The position numbers and the translations under genes were made by a program. A stretch of 64,000 bases of DNA from assembly GCA_031400505.1 (NCBI GenBank), contig JANNPZ010000084.1, forward strand, positions 108,491-172,490. The letters run 5' to 3'. The DNA comes from JAIYDJ01 sp031400505. Lineage in GTDB: Bacteria > Pseudomonadota > Alphaproteobacteria > Rhodobacterales > Rhodobacteraceae. This document shows, one piece after another, positions 53,042 to 61,829 of the stretch (positions are counted from its first letter, which is position 1; every line of letters starts with the position of its first letter). Below the pieces are notes generated by a model. The model did not search any database. It saw only the letters and a program-made list of their open reading frames with translations, and was not told the origin of the DNA.

Positions 53042-54331
53042 TCATTCGGCGGCCTCAAGCGGGACCAGGTTTTGCAGCAAGGCGCGGCGACGGAGGGGGC
53101 GGGCGAAGAGGGCGGCGAGATCGCCGGCCTGTTCGTAGAAATGGACGGGGGTGAAGACGAGTTCGATGGCCCATTTGGTGACGAGACCTTCCGCCTCGAG
53201 CGGGTTGGCGAGGCCGAGGCCGCAGACCGTCAGATCGGGGCGGGCTGTGCGGACGCGGACAAGCTGCAGATCCACATCCTGGCCTTCGGAGAGGGTCGGG
53301 CCTTCGGCGAGAAGGGCGAGATCGGGGGCCATCAGGTCGCGGTGGAGGAAGGGGGTGCCGACCTCGAGTGCGGTCATCCCGCATTCGCGGGTCAGGAAAC
53401 GGGCGAGCGGGATTTCAAGCTGGCTGTCGGGGAAGAAGAAGATCGACTTGCCGGAAAGGGTCTGCGCGGCGGCGGCAATCGCCTTTTCGGCACGCGCGCG
53501 GGGGGCGGCGATCACTGCATCGAAGAGGGCGGGGGCGACGTTGAACTCGGTCGCCACGGCGCGCAGCCATTCGGTGGTGCCTTCCGCGCCGAACGGGAAG
53601 GGCGCGGGCAAATGACGCGCGCCACGGCGTTGCAGGGCGGCGTGGGTATCGCCGAGGAAGGGTTGGGTCAGGGCGAAGACGGTGTTCGCGCCAACCGCCG
53701 GCAGGTCGGCATCGCGGCGGGCGGGCAGGCAGCGGACAGGACCGATGCCCAGCGCCTTGAGGAGGGTCAGCGCCTGATCTTCGACCACATCTGGCAGCGC
53801 ACCGACCAGAAGAAGTTCGCGGGCGTCCGTGGCGGGCAGCACCGGGACCATTGAGGCGAGGCAGGCGTCTTCGCCCTGAGTGAAGGTGGTCTCGATCCCC
53901 GAGCCGGAGTAGTTCAGCACCCTGACATGGGGCGCGTGCTTGACGCTCATCCGTTCGGCCGCGCGGTGGAGATCAAGCTTGATCACTTCGGACGGACAGG
54001 ATCCGACGAGGAACAGTTGCCGGATGTCTGGGCGGCGGGCGAGGAGACGGTCCACCTCGCGGTCAAGTTCGGTTTGCGCATCCACCAGACCGGCCAAATC
54101 CTTTTCCTCAAGGATCGCGGTGCCAAAGCGGGGTTCGGCGAAGATCATGACGCCGGCAGCCGATTGCAGCAGATGCGCGCAAGTCCGCGATCCGACGACC
54201 AGAAAGAACGCATCCTGCATTTTGCGGTGAAGCCAGATGATGCCTGTCAACCCGCAGAACACTTCGCGCTGGCCGCGTTCTTTGAGAACGGGCGTGTCGT
54301 TGCAACCGCGTGCGGGAGGAGCGGCAATCAT
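53042..54331 (-). CDS. bchN: Light-independent protochlorophyllide reductase subunit BchN
   Basis: 429 residues, NifD-like. Three cluster cysteines: C26 (REVFCGLTG), C51 (GSRTCAHLL) and C112 (LVGSCPSEV), which with D36 of BchB hold the [4Fe-4S] NB-cluster. ATG 54331 overlaps the bchF stop by four bases. Confidence 0.97.
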   Translation of the reverse strand: MIAAPPARGCNDTPVLKERGQREVFCGLTGIIWLHRKMQDAFFLVVGSRTCAHLLQSAAGVMIFAEPRFGTAILEEKDLAGLVDAQTELDREVDRLLARRPDIRQLFLVGSCPSEVIKLDLHRAAERMSVKHAPHVRVLNYSGSGIETTFTQGEDACLASMVPVLPATDARELLLVGALPDVVEDQALTLLKALGIGPVRCLPARRDADLPAVGANTVFALTQPFLGDTHAALQRRGARHLPAPFPFGAEGTTEWLRAVATEFNVAPALFDAVIAAPRARAEKAIAAAAQTLSGKSIFFFPDSQLEIPLARFLTRECGMTALEVGTPFLHRDLMAPDLALLAEGPTLSEGQDVDLQLVRVRTARPDLTVCGLGLANPLEAEGLVTKWAIELVFTPVHFYEQAGDLAALFARPLRRRALLQNLVPLEAAE

Positions 54332-54852
54332 GCGGCAAGCCCCTGGCGCGGGGCGGCTTGGTCACGGGTGGCCCGATCAAGCGCTGCCATATCGAGCCGT
54401 GCCATCCGCAGTTTCAAGATGAACTGCGCAGCATTGATGGCGTAGACGCTGTAGGCGGCGAGTGCCAGCGCCATCAATGCCACGGGCGCCAATGCGTCTG
54501 CAGCCAAGGCGATCAGATAGGCCGTGTGCAGCGCAATGACCGCAAAGCTGAACACATCTTCCCAGAAGAAGGCCGGCGCCAAAAGGTATTGGCCGAAAAC
54601 CACTTTCTCCCAAATCGCCCCCGTTATCATGATGACATAGAGAAAGCCCGTCTTGACCAGAATCGAGATCGTTGCCGCCTCGTAACCCACCCCGAGCGCG
54701 AGGTAACGCAGCACCAGAACCAAGGACACCGCGAAGGCCAGAAACTGCAAAGGCGCGAGAATGCCCTGCACCAGCGTCCAGATCGTCTGATCGCGACGCA
54801 CCCGTTGCTCTGGGGTATAGAGCGGAGCGCGGTTTGGACGATTCTTGGTCAT
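54328..54852 (-). CDS. bchF: 3-vinyl (bacterio)chlorophyllide hydratase
   Basis: 174 residues with several membrane helices. Hydrates the C3 vinyl group. Family sequence YTPEQRVRRDQTIWTLVQGI, ITGAIWEKVVFGQYLLAPAF, FFWEDVFSFAVIALHTAYL. First gene of the leftward bchFNBHLM-lhaA-puhABC-bciE-acsF-puhE-hemA superoperon, with a promoter and PpsR operator 58 bases upstream. Confidence 0.95.
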   Translation of the reverse strand: MTKNRPNRAPLYTPEQRVRRDQTIWTLVQGILAPLQFLAFAVSLVLVLRYLALGVGYEAATISILVKTGFLYVIMITGAIWEKVVFGQYLLAPAFFWEDVFSFAVIALHTAYLIALAADALAPVALMALALAAYSVYAINAAQFILKLRMARLDMAALDRATRDQAAPRQGLAA

Positions 54853-54885
54853 GAGCCTGCCTGCGCATCAACACTTCGATGACAA

Positions 54886-54915
54886 ATCCTAGTGTTCGAC
54901 AACACGAAGTGTCAA
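54886..54915 (-). promoter_or_regulatory. Predicted sigma-70-type bchF promoter
   Basis: On the minus strand, -35 TTGACA (54915-54910), 18-base spacer, -10 TAGGAT (54891-54886). The -35 lies within the PpsR operator 54910-54927. Confidence 0.55.
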
Positions 54916-54927
54916 TCTAAACTTACA
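54910..54927. promoter_or_regulatory. PpsR/CrtJ operator upstream of bchF
   Basis: TGT-CAATCTAAACTT-ACA, perfect TGT-N12-ACA, covering the predicted bchF -35. Confidence 0.85.
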
Positions 54928-55053
54928 GCCCCAACTTGACAGTGTTTGCAGAAACAACAGGCGGCATCCCGCAGGCCGGTTCCGCAGAATGCGTTGATTT
55001 AGGTGGTTAATCAGAGTTTTCCCGGGGATTTTGCCGCAGCGTCCTCTGGTCGG

Positions 55054-55071
55054 TGTCAATATGCTTTGACA
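55054..55071. promoter_or_regulatory. PpsR/CrtJ operator upstream of ppaA-ppsR
   Basis: TGT-CAATATGCTTTG-ACA, the most symmetric site in the window (TGTCAA-N6-TTGACA), about 100 bases upstream of ppaA. Suggests feedback on the regulator pair or help for the bchF site by looping. Confidence 0.83.
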
Positions 55072-55170
55072 ATTTATCCGCGCTCGGGGACAGTTGAGGA
55101 CAGGATCGACCTCAATCCCGCTGTCAGACTCAGGTTTCGAGTTTGGTGGCATCTTTGCGGAGCCCAATAG

Positions 55171-55962
55171 ATGCAAGACTTCCAGACGCAAGAACTAGGT
55201 CTTTCCGGGTCGCAAGATGCGTCTGGGGTTGTGTTTTTTGCATCGCAGGTCGTCTCTCTACTTGCCGAGCGCAATGCTCGGACCCCCACGGAACCGCGCG
55301 ATTCGCTGATTGATGGGTTGGTCAATGCGTCGATCTCGGGGACAAGTGACTGCTTTTCAGACCTGTTGGGCGAGATGAAGCGCAACCGGGTCAGTGTGGC
55401 GGCACTGGCCGATGTGTACATTCCTGCGGCGGCGCGGCGCATGGGCGAGGCGTGGCATGAAGACCGCATGAGCTGGATGGATGTGTCAATTGGCGTGGCG
55501 CGGCTGCAAAGCCTGCTGCGCGAAATCGGCGCTGCCTGGGCCGCGGATCAGGCAGGGGACACCGGGCATGGAACGGTCTTGCTGATTGTTCCGGACCGCG
55601 AGCAGCATACACTCGGACCGATGGTCGCCATGGGTCAGATGCGCCGCTTTGGGGTTTCGGTCTGTCTGAGGATTGCACCAGGCTATGACGAGCTGCGCAG
55701 TTTGGTGACGACGCGCAACTTTGACGGCGTATTGATTTCAGTTGCGGTCGAAGAAAAGCTGGAATCGGTGGCCAAGATGGTGGGCTTTCTGAAGTCTGTG
55801 CTGAAAACACCGCTGCCGGTTATCGTGGGCGGGGCGGTAATGGCAACGAGGGATGATGTGGCAGCGGCGACAGGCGCTGATTTTGCCTCCAATGAAATTG
55901 ACACAGCGTTGCAAGCCATCGGTTTGCAGTTTGACGCTTTCTGTGTGCTTAGGCGCGCGTAA
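55171..55962 (+). CDS. ppaA: PpaA/AerR-type cobalamin-binding photosynthesis regulator
   Basis: 263 residues. An N-terminal helical B12-binding-like module (DCFSDLLGEMKRNRVSVAAL, AARRMGEAWHEDRMSWMDVS) is followed by a B12-binding fold with VPDREQHTLGPMVAMGQM and IVGGAVMAT. PpaA/AerR binds cobalamin and relieves PpsR/CrtJ repression in light. It is directly upstream of ppsR (51 bases), as in Rhodobacter. GGAG eight bases before the ATG. Confidence 0.9.
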   Translation: MQDFQTQELGLSGSQDASGVVFFASQVVSLLAERNARTPTEPRDSLIDGLVNASISGTSDCFSDLLGEMKRNRVSVAALADVYIPAAARRMGEAWHEDRMSWMDVSIGVARLQSLLREIGAAWAADQAGDTGHGTVLLIVPDREQHTLGPMVAMGQMRRFGVSVCLRIAPGYDELRSLVTTRNFDGVLISVAVEEKLESVAKMVGFLKSVLKTPLPVIVGGAVMATRDDVAAATGADFASNEIDTALQAIGLQFDAFCVLRRA

Positions 55963-56013
55963 CAAACTGTCCTCCCAATCGTATCGGGTTGATGGCAAAC
56001 ATGCAGATCGTTC

Positions 56014-57429
56014 GTGAATACTGATGCAAAGAATTTGGTGGCGGGCATGTCGGTGCCGCTGATTGATCCGGACCTTCTGTCCGAGATCATAGCGACTGTG
56101 GCTGACATCTCTCTTTTGATCACGGCTGATGCCAGGGTTGGCTCAGTCACCGTGAACCCTCATCACCGATCATTCGGACATCTCGATCACTGGATCGGGC
56201 GGCCGCTGCGTGACTTTCTAACCTCGGAAAGCGCTGCCAAACTGGAAAGTCGCCTTGCCGGCATGAACAGACCGGGCGCCCGGACCCTTGCCGTTGAATT
56301 GAACCACGTCGACGAGGCGGCATGGGAATTTCCTGTGCGCTATTCGTTGCACCGCGTGGCACCTGACAATTCGGTGCTGATGCTGGGGCGCGACCTTCGG
56401 CAGCTTGCCGAAATGCAGCAGCAACTGGTCATGGCGCAAATCGCGCTGGAGCGTGATTACGAAACCCAACGTGAAATGGACACCAGGTACCGTGTCCTGA
56501 TGGAAGCAACCCGCGACGCAATCGTGCTGGTCGCGATGACCAACGGGCGGATTTCCGACCTGAACGCGGCGGCAGCGTTGCTGTTGGGGGGGTCGCGGCA
56601 GGACCTGGTAGGGGCTGCCATCGCGCAGGAATTCGAGGGGCGCAGGCGAGGCGAGTTTCTGGAAAGCCTGACCAACATCGCGGCAGCCGATGCGGGAAAT
56701 CCGGTCGAATTGCAGGCCCGCCGGTCACAACGCCGATTGCGGGTCTTGCCGATCCTGTTCCGCGCGGCAGGCGAAAGGCTGATGATGTGCCGCCTGGAGG
56801 CCAGCGACGAAGCTGCGCAGGTTGTTGACGAGACGACCGAAAACCTGCAACGCCTTTACCATGAAGGCGTTGACAGCATTGTCTTTCTAGACGCAGATGG
56901 CTTGATCACCGGGGTCAACGATGCCTTCCTGAAACTGACCGACAGTTCAGATCTGAACGCGGTGCGGGGCCGGTCGTTGGCAGATTTTCTGGCGCGCGGG
57001 TCGGTCGATCTGCGGGTCATTCTGGACAACGCCCGCCGCAGCCGCCAGTTGCGGCTTTATGCGACTCGGGTGACAACCGTGTTTGACGGTCAGGTTGCCG
57101 TCGAAGTGTCCGCCACCTTCCTGGACGACAAACCGAAGGCCGGCTTCGTGTTGATCATGCGCGACGCCAGCCGTGCCGAATTGTTGCGCCGCCCGGGACT
57201 GAACACATCCGAGGATGGCATGCGATCGGTGATGGAGTTGGTCGGGTCGTCCACGCTGAAAGATATCGTTGGTGAAACGACCGATGTGGTTGAGAAGATG
57301 TGCATCCAGACGGCGGTAGAGCTGACCCGCAACAACCGCGTTGCGGCGGCGGAAATGCTGGGGCTGTCGCGGCAATCCCTCTATGTCAAGCTGCGCAAAT
57401 TCGGGCTGCTCAGCAAGGACGAAGACTGA
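56014..57429 (+). CDS. ppsR: PpsR/CrtJ aerobic repressor of photosynthesis genes
   Basis: 471 residues. N-terminal and two PAS domains (about 20-130, 155-260, 280-390), a linking helix, and a C-terminal Fis-type helix-turn-helix (AAAEMLGLSRQSLYVKLRKF). Both redox cysteines of PpsR are kept: C259 (LMMCRLE) and C430 (VEKMCIQT, next to the DNA-binding helix). Start used is GTG 56014; ATG 56047 is an alternative and would remove 11 residues. It should bind the eight TGT-N12-ACA sites listed here. Confidence 0.96.
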   Translation: MNTDAKNLVAGMSVPLIDPDLLSEIIATVADISLLITADARVGSVTVNPHHRSFGHLDHWIGRPLRDFLTSESAAKLESRLAGMNRPGARTLAVELNHVDEAAWEFPVRYSLHRVAPDNSVLMLGRDLRQLAEMQQQLVMAQIALERDYETQREMDTRYRVLMEATRDAIVLVAMTNGRISDLNAAAALLLGGSRQDLVGAAIAQEFEGRRRGEFLESLTNIAAADAGNPVELQARRSQRRLRVLPILFRAAGERLMMCRLEASDEAAQVVDETTENLQRLYHEGVDSIVFLDADGLITGVNDAFLKLTDSSDLNAVRGRSLADFLARGSVDLRVILDNARRSRQLRLYATRVTTVFDGQVAVEVSATFLDDKPKAGFVLIMRDASRAELLRRPGLNTSEDGMRSVMELVGSSTLKDIVGETTDVVEKMCIQTAVELTRNNRVAAAEMLGLSRQSLYVKLRKFGLLSKDED

Positions 57430-57864
57430 CCTGCAGAGAGTCTGAACTTCGTGCATCCCCGTGTTGCAGGAACGCGATTGCCGTATACTGTCTGCGTCCG
57501 ATCGGGGCCGGGCGTTTTTGACCAAAGCAACAGGTCGAAAAGCATCGCCCGGATCGGACGCGACGCCACCCTGCAACCCGTATCGCAGCCAGTCCGCACA
57601 CATGAAAAAGCGCGACGTCAGGCGCGGTTCGACGGCGCGGGCATCTTGCCGTGGAACCGCCCCGTCCGCCTTCGCTGTGCGATTGGGCGTGCTGCGCGGG
57701 ACCTTGTGCACGACCTGGTCCGCGCCTTTGTGCTGGCGCGCGAGATGTGGCGTCGTACAGGGCGTTGGCCAGATGTGATGCCGGGGTGCGCAAGGTCGCC
57801 TGATGTGGTCCGCGCAGACGCTTCGGGATCATGTTGCGAAATCCGGTGTTGATCGACTCGAACA
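57430..57864. other. Gene-free stretch between ppsR and bchG (site of bchE-bchJ in Rhodobacter)
   Basis: About 435 bases without a recognisable gene. Open frames of 100-150 codons exist on both strands but none has a ribosome site or a product I recognise, and this is common in GC-rich DNA. In Rhodobacter the bchE and bchJ genes occupy this position. No remnant of them is evident by eye. Confidence 0.6.
57849..57862. promoter_or_regulatory. Degenerate FNR-like box before bchG
   Basis: TTGAT-CGAC-TCGAA: perfect left half, right half matching ATCAA at three of five positions. It ends two bases before a PpsR operator, exactly the spacing seen at bchC. Weak on its own. Confidence 0.3.
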
Positions 57865-57882
57865 TGTAATGTTAGGTTGACA
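57865..57882. promoter_or_regulatory. PpsR/CrtJ operator upstream of bchG
   Basis: TGT-AATGTTAGGTTG-ACA, perfect TGT-N12-ACA ending one base before the bchG ATG. With so little leader, transcription must begin upstream of it or bchG must use a later start. Confidence 0.8.
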
Positions 57883-57883
57883 C

Positions 57884-58780
57884 ATGAATGTCAGCCAAAT
57901 CTTACATCCCGCCCTGCCGCAACCCCGCGCGATGCTGGAGTTGATCAAGCCGATCACCTGGTTTCCGCCGATGTGGGCCTATCTGTGTGGCATCGTCTCG
58001 GTCGGGGTGAACCCGCTCGGGGCTTGGCCGCTGGTGTTGTTGGGTGTGGTGCTGGCGGGGCCGGTGGTCTGCGGGATGAGCCAGGCGGCGAACGACTGGT
58101 GCGACCGGCATGTCGATGCGGTGAACGAGCCCGGTCGCCCGATCCCTTCGGGGCGCATTCCGGGGCGATGGGGGCTGTGGATCGCGTTGGCCATGTCGGT
58201 GCTGTCGTTGGTGATGGGGTCGTTCCTTGGCACCTGGGGATTTGCGGCGACGGTTGTGGGCGTTCTGGCGGCCTGGGCCTATTCGGCGGAACCGGTGCGG
58301 CTGAAGCGGTCTGGCTGGTGGGGGCCGGGGCTGGTGGGCCTGTGCTATGAGGGGTTGCCATGGTTCACCGGGGCAGCGGTGCTGTCAGCCGGCTTGCCGT
58401 CATTTCAGGTGATCTGCATGGCGCTTTTGTATTCGATGGGCGCGCATGGCATCATGACGCTGAACGATTTCAAGGCGTTGGAGGGGGACAAGCTGCATGG
58501 CGTGCGGTCCCTGCCGGTCACGATGGGGCCAGAGGACGCGGCCCGGCTGGCCTGTACGATCATGGCGCTGGCGCAGATGATCGTGATTGCGCTGCTGCTG
58601 ATCTGGGCAGCACCTTGGCACGCGCTGGCGGTGACGGTGCTGTTGGGGTTGCAGGTGCGGGCGATGGCGCGGCTTTTGACCGACCCCAAGGGGTTGGCGC
58701 CTTGGTATAACGGCGCGGGGGTCACTCTTTATGTTCTGGGCATGATGATCACGGCCCATGCCCTGCGGGGGATGGCATGA
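57884..58780 (+). CDS. bchG: Bacteriochlorophyll synthase (geranylgeranyl/phytyl transferase)
   Basis: 298 residues, UbiA-family prenyltransferase with about nine helices. Attaches the C20 alcohol to bacteriochlorophyllide. Aspartate motif SQAANDWCDRHVDAVNEPGR and second motif TLNDFKALEGDKLHGVRSLP. ATG 57884 has no clear ribosome site and abuts a PpsR operator; an ATG at 57932 is internal. The N-terminus looks like that of the family. Overlaps the next gene by four bases. Confidence 0.95.
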   Translation: MNVSQILHPALPQPRAMLELIKPITWFPPMWAYLCGIVSVGVNPLGAWPLVLLGVVLAGPVVCGMSQAANDWCDRHVDAVNEPGRPIPSGRIPGRWGLWIALAMSVLSLVMGSFLGTWGFAATVVGVLAAWAYSAEPVRLKRSGWWGPGLVGLCYEGLPWFTGAAVLSAGLPSFQVICMALLYSMGAHGIMTLNDFKALEGDKLHGVRSLPVTMGPEDAARLACTIMALAQMIVIALLLIWAAPWHALAVTVLLGLQVRAMARLLTDPKGLAPWYNGAGVTLYVLGMMITAHALRGMA

Positions 58781-60060
58781 CGCTGTCGTGGTTCTCGATC
58801 TTTCGGATGGGTCTGGTGCAGCTGTGTCTGGGCGCGATTGTGGTGCTGACCACGTCGACGCTGAACCGGCTGATGGTGGTAGAGCTTGGTCTGCCTGCGG
58901 TGCTGCCCGGACTGCTGGTGGGGCTGCATTACGGCATCCAGATCACCCGCCCAAACTGGGGCTATCGCAGTGATACGGGCGGAAATCGGACGGTGTTCAT
59001 CATCGGCGGGATGGCGGTGCTGGGGCTGGGGGCGTTTCTGGCGGCCTTCGCGGTGACCCTGTTTGAGGCCAGTTTTGCGGCGGGGCTGGCGCTGTCGGTG
59101 CTGGCCTATGCGCTGATCGGGGTGGGAGTTGGGGCGTCGGGGACGTCCTTGCTGGCGTTGCTGGCCACGGCCACGCACCCACGGCGTCGGGCGGCGGCGG
59201 CGACGATTACTTGGCTGATGATGATCTTTGGCATTGCGGTGACGGCAACGGTGGTGGGCGGGTTTTTGGACCCTTACACGCCCCTTCGGCTGTTACAGGT
59301 GGTGGGGGCGGTCTGTGCGGGGGCGGTGGCACTGACCGCACTGGCCATCGCGGGGATCGAGGCGCGCCATGTTCAGGCCAGCGAAGGGCGCGGCGTGCCG
59401 TTTCGTCAGGGTCTGGCCGAGGTCTGGGCAGAGCCGCGCGCGCGCAGTTTCACCCTGTTCATCTTTCTGTCGATGACCGCGTATTTCATGCAGGAGCTGA
59501 TCCTGGAACCCTATGCGGGTCTGGTCTTCGGGTTGACGCCGGGGCAGACGACATCGCTTTCGGGCGCACAGAACGGCGGGGTGTTCGTGGGTATGCTGCT
59601 GGTCGGGATCGCGGCAACCGGGCTGCGTCTGGGGTCGCTGCGCCTGTGGGTAATGGCCGGGTGTCTGGGTTCTGCCCTGATGCTGTTGGGGCTGAGTGCT
59701 GCGGGCGTGCTGCGTCTGATCGCGCTGTTGCAACCGGCGGTCATCGGGTTGGGCCTGTTCAACGGCATGTTCGCGGTTGCAGCCATCGGGTCGATGATGG
59801 CGCTGGCTGGCGAAGGGCGAGGGGCGCGCGAAGGCACGCGGATGGGTCTGTGGGGGGCCAGTCAGGCGATTGCGGCGGGTGCGGGTGGGCTGACCGGTGC
59901 CGCGCTGGCCGATGTGATGCGCGGGCTGATGACCGATGCACCGGCGTTCGGCGTGGTGTTCAGCCTTGAGGCCGCGCTGTTTGTCGTGGCGGCCGGGATG
60001 GCGGCGCAGATCATCGACGGTGCGCGGCATCGGGGTTCAAACATGGTTCCGGGGGAATAG
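58777..60060 (+). CDS. PucC/BCH2-family membrane protein between bchG and bchP
   Basis: 427 residues, 12 predicted helices. Same family as LhaA: FRMGLVQLCLGAIVVLTTST, LNRLMVVELGLPA, FFLSMTAY-like segment FIFLSMTAYFMQELILEPYA. Equivalent to ORF427/428 between bchG and bchP in Rhodobacter; suspected to carry or deliver bacteriochlorophyll. Overlaps bchG by ATGA; three bases from bchP. Confidence 0.92.
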   Translation: MTLSWFSIFRMGLVQLCLGAIVVLTTSTLNRLMVVELGLPAVLPGLLVGLHYGIQITRPNWGYRSDTGGNRTVFIIGGMAVLGLGAFLAAFAVTLFEASFAAGLALSVLAYALIGVGVGASGTSLLALLATATHPRRRAAAATITWLMMIFGIAVTATVVGGFLDPYTPLRLLQVVGAVCAGAVALTALAIAGIEARHVQASEGRGVPFRQGLAEVWAEPRARSFTLFIFLSMTAYFMQELILEPYAGLVFGLTPGQTTSLSGAQNGGVFVGMLLVGIAATGLRLGSLRLWVMAGCLGSALMLLGLSAAGVLRLIALLQPAVIGLGLFNGMFAVAAIGSMMALAGEGRGAREGTRMGLWGASQAIAAGAGGLTGAALADVMRGLMTDAPAFGVVFSLEAALFVVAAGMAAQIIDGARHRGSNMVPGE

Positions 60061-60063
60061 GCG

Positions 60064-61242
60064 ATGTATGATGTGATCGTGGTGGGTGGGGGGCCTTCGG
60101 GGGCAACGGCTGCGCAAGAACTGGCGCAGGCCGGACGTCGGGTGGCGATGCTGGACCGCGCCGGGCGGATCAAGCCCTGCGGGGGCGCCATCCCGCCCCG
60201 GTTGATTGCCGATTTCGCCATTCCCGATAGCCAGATCGTGGCAAAGGTGAACATCGCGCGGATGATCTCGCCGACGCAGCGGCATGTCGATATCCACATC
60301 GAGGGCGGCTATGTCGGCATGGTGGACCGCGAGCGTTTCGACGATTTCCTTCGAGCGCGGGCAGTTGCGGCGGGGGCGGTGCCGCTGACCGGGACCTGGC
60401 TGCGGATCGAGCGGGACGCGGGCGGCACGCATGTGGTGTACCGCGACAAGGCCAACGGCGAAGAGATGCGCCTTGCCACGAAACTGGTGATCGGGGCGGA
60501 TGGGGCGCGGTCGAACGTGGCCAAGGCCGAGGTTCCGGGCGGCGACAAGATCCCGTATGTGATCGCCTATCACGAGATCATCGCGGCCCCTGCGGCCAAT
60601 GCGGATTACGATCCGGCACGCTGCGATGTGATCTATGACGGCAAGATCAGCCCCGATTTTTACGGCTGGGTGTTCCCGCATGGCAAGACGGTGTCGGTCG
60701 GCATGGGCACTGGGGTGGATGGGGTGGACTTGAAGCAGGCGACGGCTGATCTGCGGGCGTCCTCTGGCCTTGCGGGCTGCGAGACGATCCGGCGGGAAGG
60801 CGCGCCGATCCCGTTGCGCCCGATGGACCGCTGGGACAATGGCCGCGACGTCGTGCTGGCGGGGGATGCGGCGGGGGTGGTGGCACCTTCGTCAGGCGAG
60901 GGGATCTATTACGCGATGGTCGGGGGCCAGGTTGCGGCCAAGGCGGCGCTGGCTTGTCTGGCTTCGGGGCGCGTTGCCGATCTGAAGCTGGCGCGCAAGC
61001 TGTTCATCAAGGAACATGGCACGGTGTTCAAAGTGCTGCGCAGTATGCAGGACGCCTATTACAAATCCGACATGCGGCGTGAACGGTTCGTCAGTCTGTG
61101 CCACGACATCGACGTGCAGAAGCTGACGTTTGAGGCCTACATGAACAAGAAACTGGTCGCCGCCCGTCCGATGGCGCATATCAAGATCGGGTTCAAGAAT
61201 GTGGCACACCTGTTGGGGTTGGTGAAACCGTCTTATGTCTGA
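60064..61242 (+). CDS. bchP: Geranylgeranyl bacteriochlorophyll reductase
   Basis: 392 residues. FAD/NADPH enzyme that reduces the geranylgeranyl tail to phytyl. N-terminal VIVVGGGPSGATAAQELAQA, then KPCGGAIPPRLIADFAIPD, and FAD site VVLAGDAAGVVAPSSGEGI. Overlaps idi by eight bases. Confidence 0.97.
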   Translation: MYDVIVVGGGPSGATAAQELAQAGRRVAMLDRAGRIKPCGGAIPPRLIADFAIPDSQIVAKVNIARMISPTQRHVDIHIEGGYVGMVDRERFDDFLRARAVAAGAVPLTGTWLRIERDAGGTHVVYRDKANGEEMRLATKLVIGADGARSNVAKAEVPGGDKIPYVIAYHEIIAAPAANADYDPARCDVIYDGKISPDFYGWVFPHGKTVSVGMGTGVDGVDLKQATADLRASSGLAGCETIRREGAPIPLRPMDRWDNGRDVVLAGDAAGVVAPSSGEGIYYAMVGGQVAAKAALACLASGRVADLKLARKLFIKEHGTVFKVLRSMQDAYYKSDMRRERFVSLCHDIDVQKLTFEAYMNKKLVAARPMAHIKIGFKNVAHLLGLVKPSYV

Positions 61243-61762
61243 AATGGTTCCGGCCTGGGTCGATGGCGTTTTGCAGCCGGTGGAAAAGCTCGCGGTGCAC
61301 CAGCGCGGGTTGCGGCATCTGGCGGTGTCGGTGTTTGTGTTGGCGGGTGATCATGTCTTGATCCAGCGCCGGGCAATGTCGAAATACCACACGCCCGGTC
61401 TGTGGGCCAACACCTGCTGCACGCATCCCTGCTGGGGCGAGGATACCCAAGCCTGTGCGGTGCGGCGGTTGCGCGAAGAGTTGGGGATCACCGGGTTGAC
61501 CCTGCGCCCTGCCGGGCATGTCTGCTACCGCGCCGAGGTCGGAGGTGGGCTGATCGAACATGAAGAGGTCGATATCTTTGTGGCCGAGACGGCAGTGACC
61601 CTGCCACTGGCCCTGAACCCCGACGAGGTCTGCGACACCCGTTGGGTACGGCTGGCCGATCTGAAATCCGAAACGCTTGCCTGTCCTGCGCGGTTTACAC
61701 CCTGGCTGCGCATTTATCTGGACGAATACCACGACAATATCTTTGGCGCGGTTGGCGCCTGA
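61235..61762 (+). CDS. idi: Isopentenyl-diphosphate delta-isomerase (type 1)
   Basis: 175 residues. Interconverts IPP and DMAPP for GGPP supply. Nudix-type fold with the active cysteine in LWANTCCTHPCWGE and the acidic motif ACAVRRLREELGI, plus EHEEVDIFVAE. Last gene of the bchG-bchP-idi operon. Confidence 0.95.
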   Translation: MSEMVPAWVDGVLQPVEKLAVHQRGLRHLAVSVFVLAGDHVLIQRRAMSKYHTPGLWANTCCTHPCWGEDTQACAVRRLREELGITGLTLRPAGHVCYRAEVGGGLIEHEEVDIFVAETAVTLPLALNPDEVCDTRWVRLADLKSETLACPARFTPWLRIYLDEYHDNIFGAVGA

Positions 61763-61829
61763 AACGACCGGGGCTTGACCGTTGCGCCGCCAGATGCCAC
61801 GTCAAGGTCGCCCCAAACGGAGTGATCCC

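Larger units (their letters stand above)
54853..55170. other. 318-base divergent regulatory region between bchF and ppaA
   Basis: No gene is supported; the open frames crossing it are antisense fragments. It holds the bchF promoter and two PpsR operators, one nearer each gene. The rest (55072-55160) is unremarkable apart from a GGAG before the ppaA ATG. Confidence 0.7.

Noticed and set aside
54943..54959. Possible ninth PpsR site, TGT-N11-ACA
   Set aside because: Spacer is 11, not 12; left out of the operator list, although a weak site cannot be excluded.
54994..55013. FNR-like box TTGAT...ATCA in the bchF-ppaA region
   Set aside because: The half-sites are separated by 11 bases rather than four, so it is not an FNR box.
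57410..57865. Open frames of 130-150 codons in the ppsR-bchG gap on both strands
   Set aside because: No ribosome site, no family resemblance, overlapping each other; treated as non-coding.
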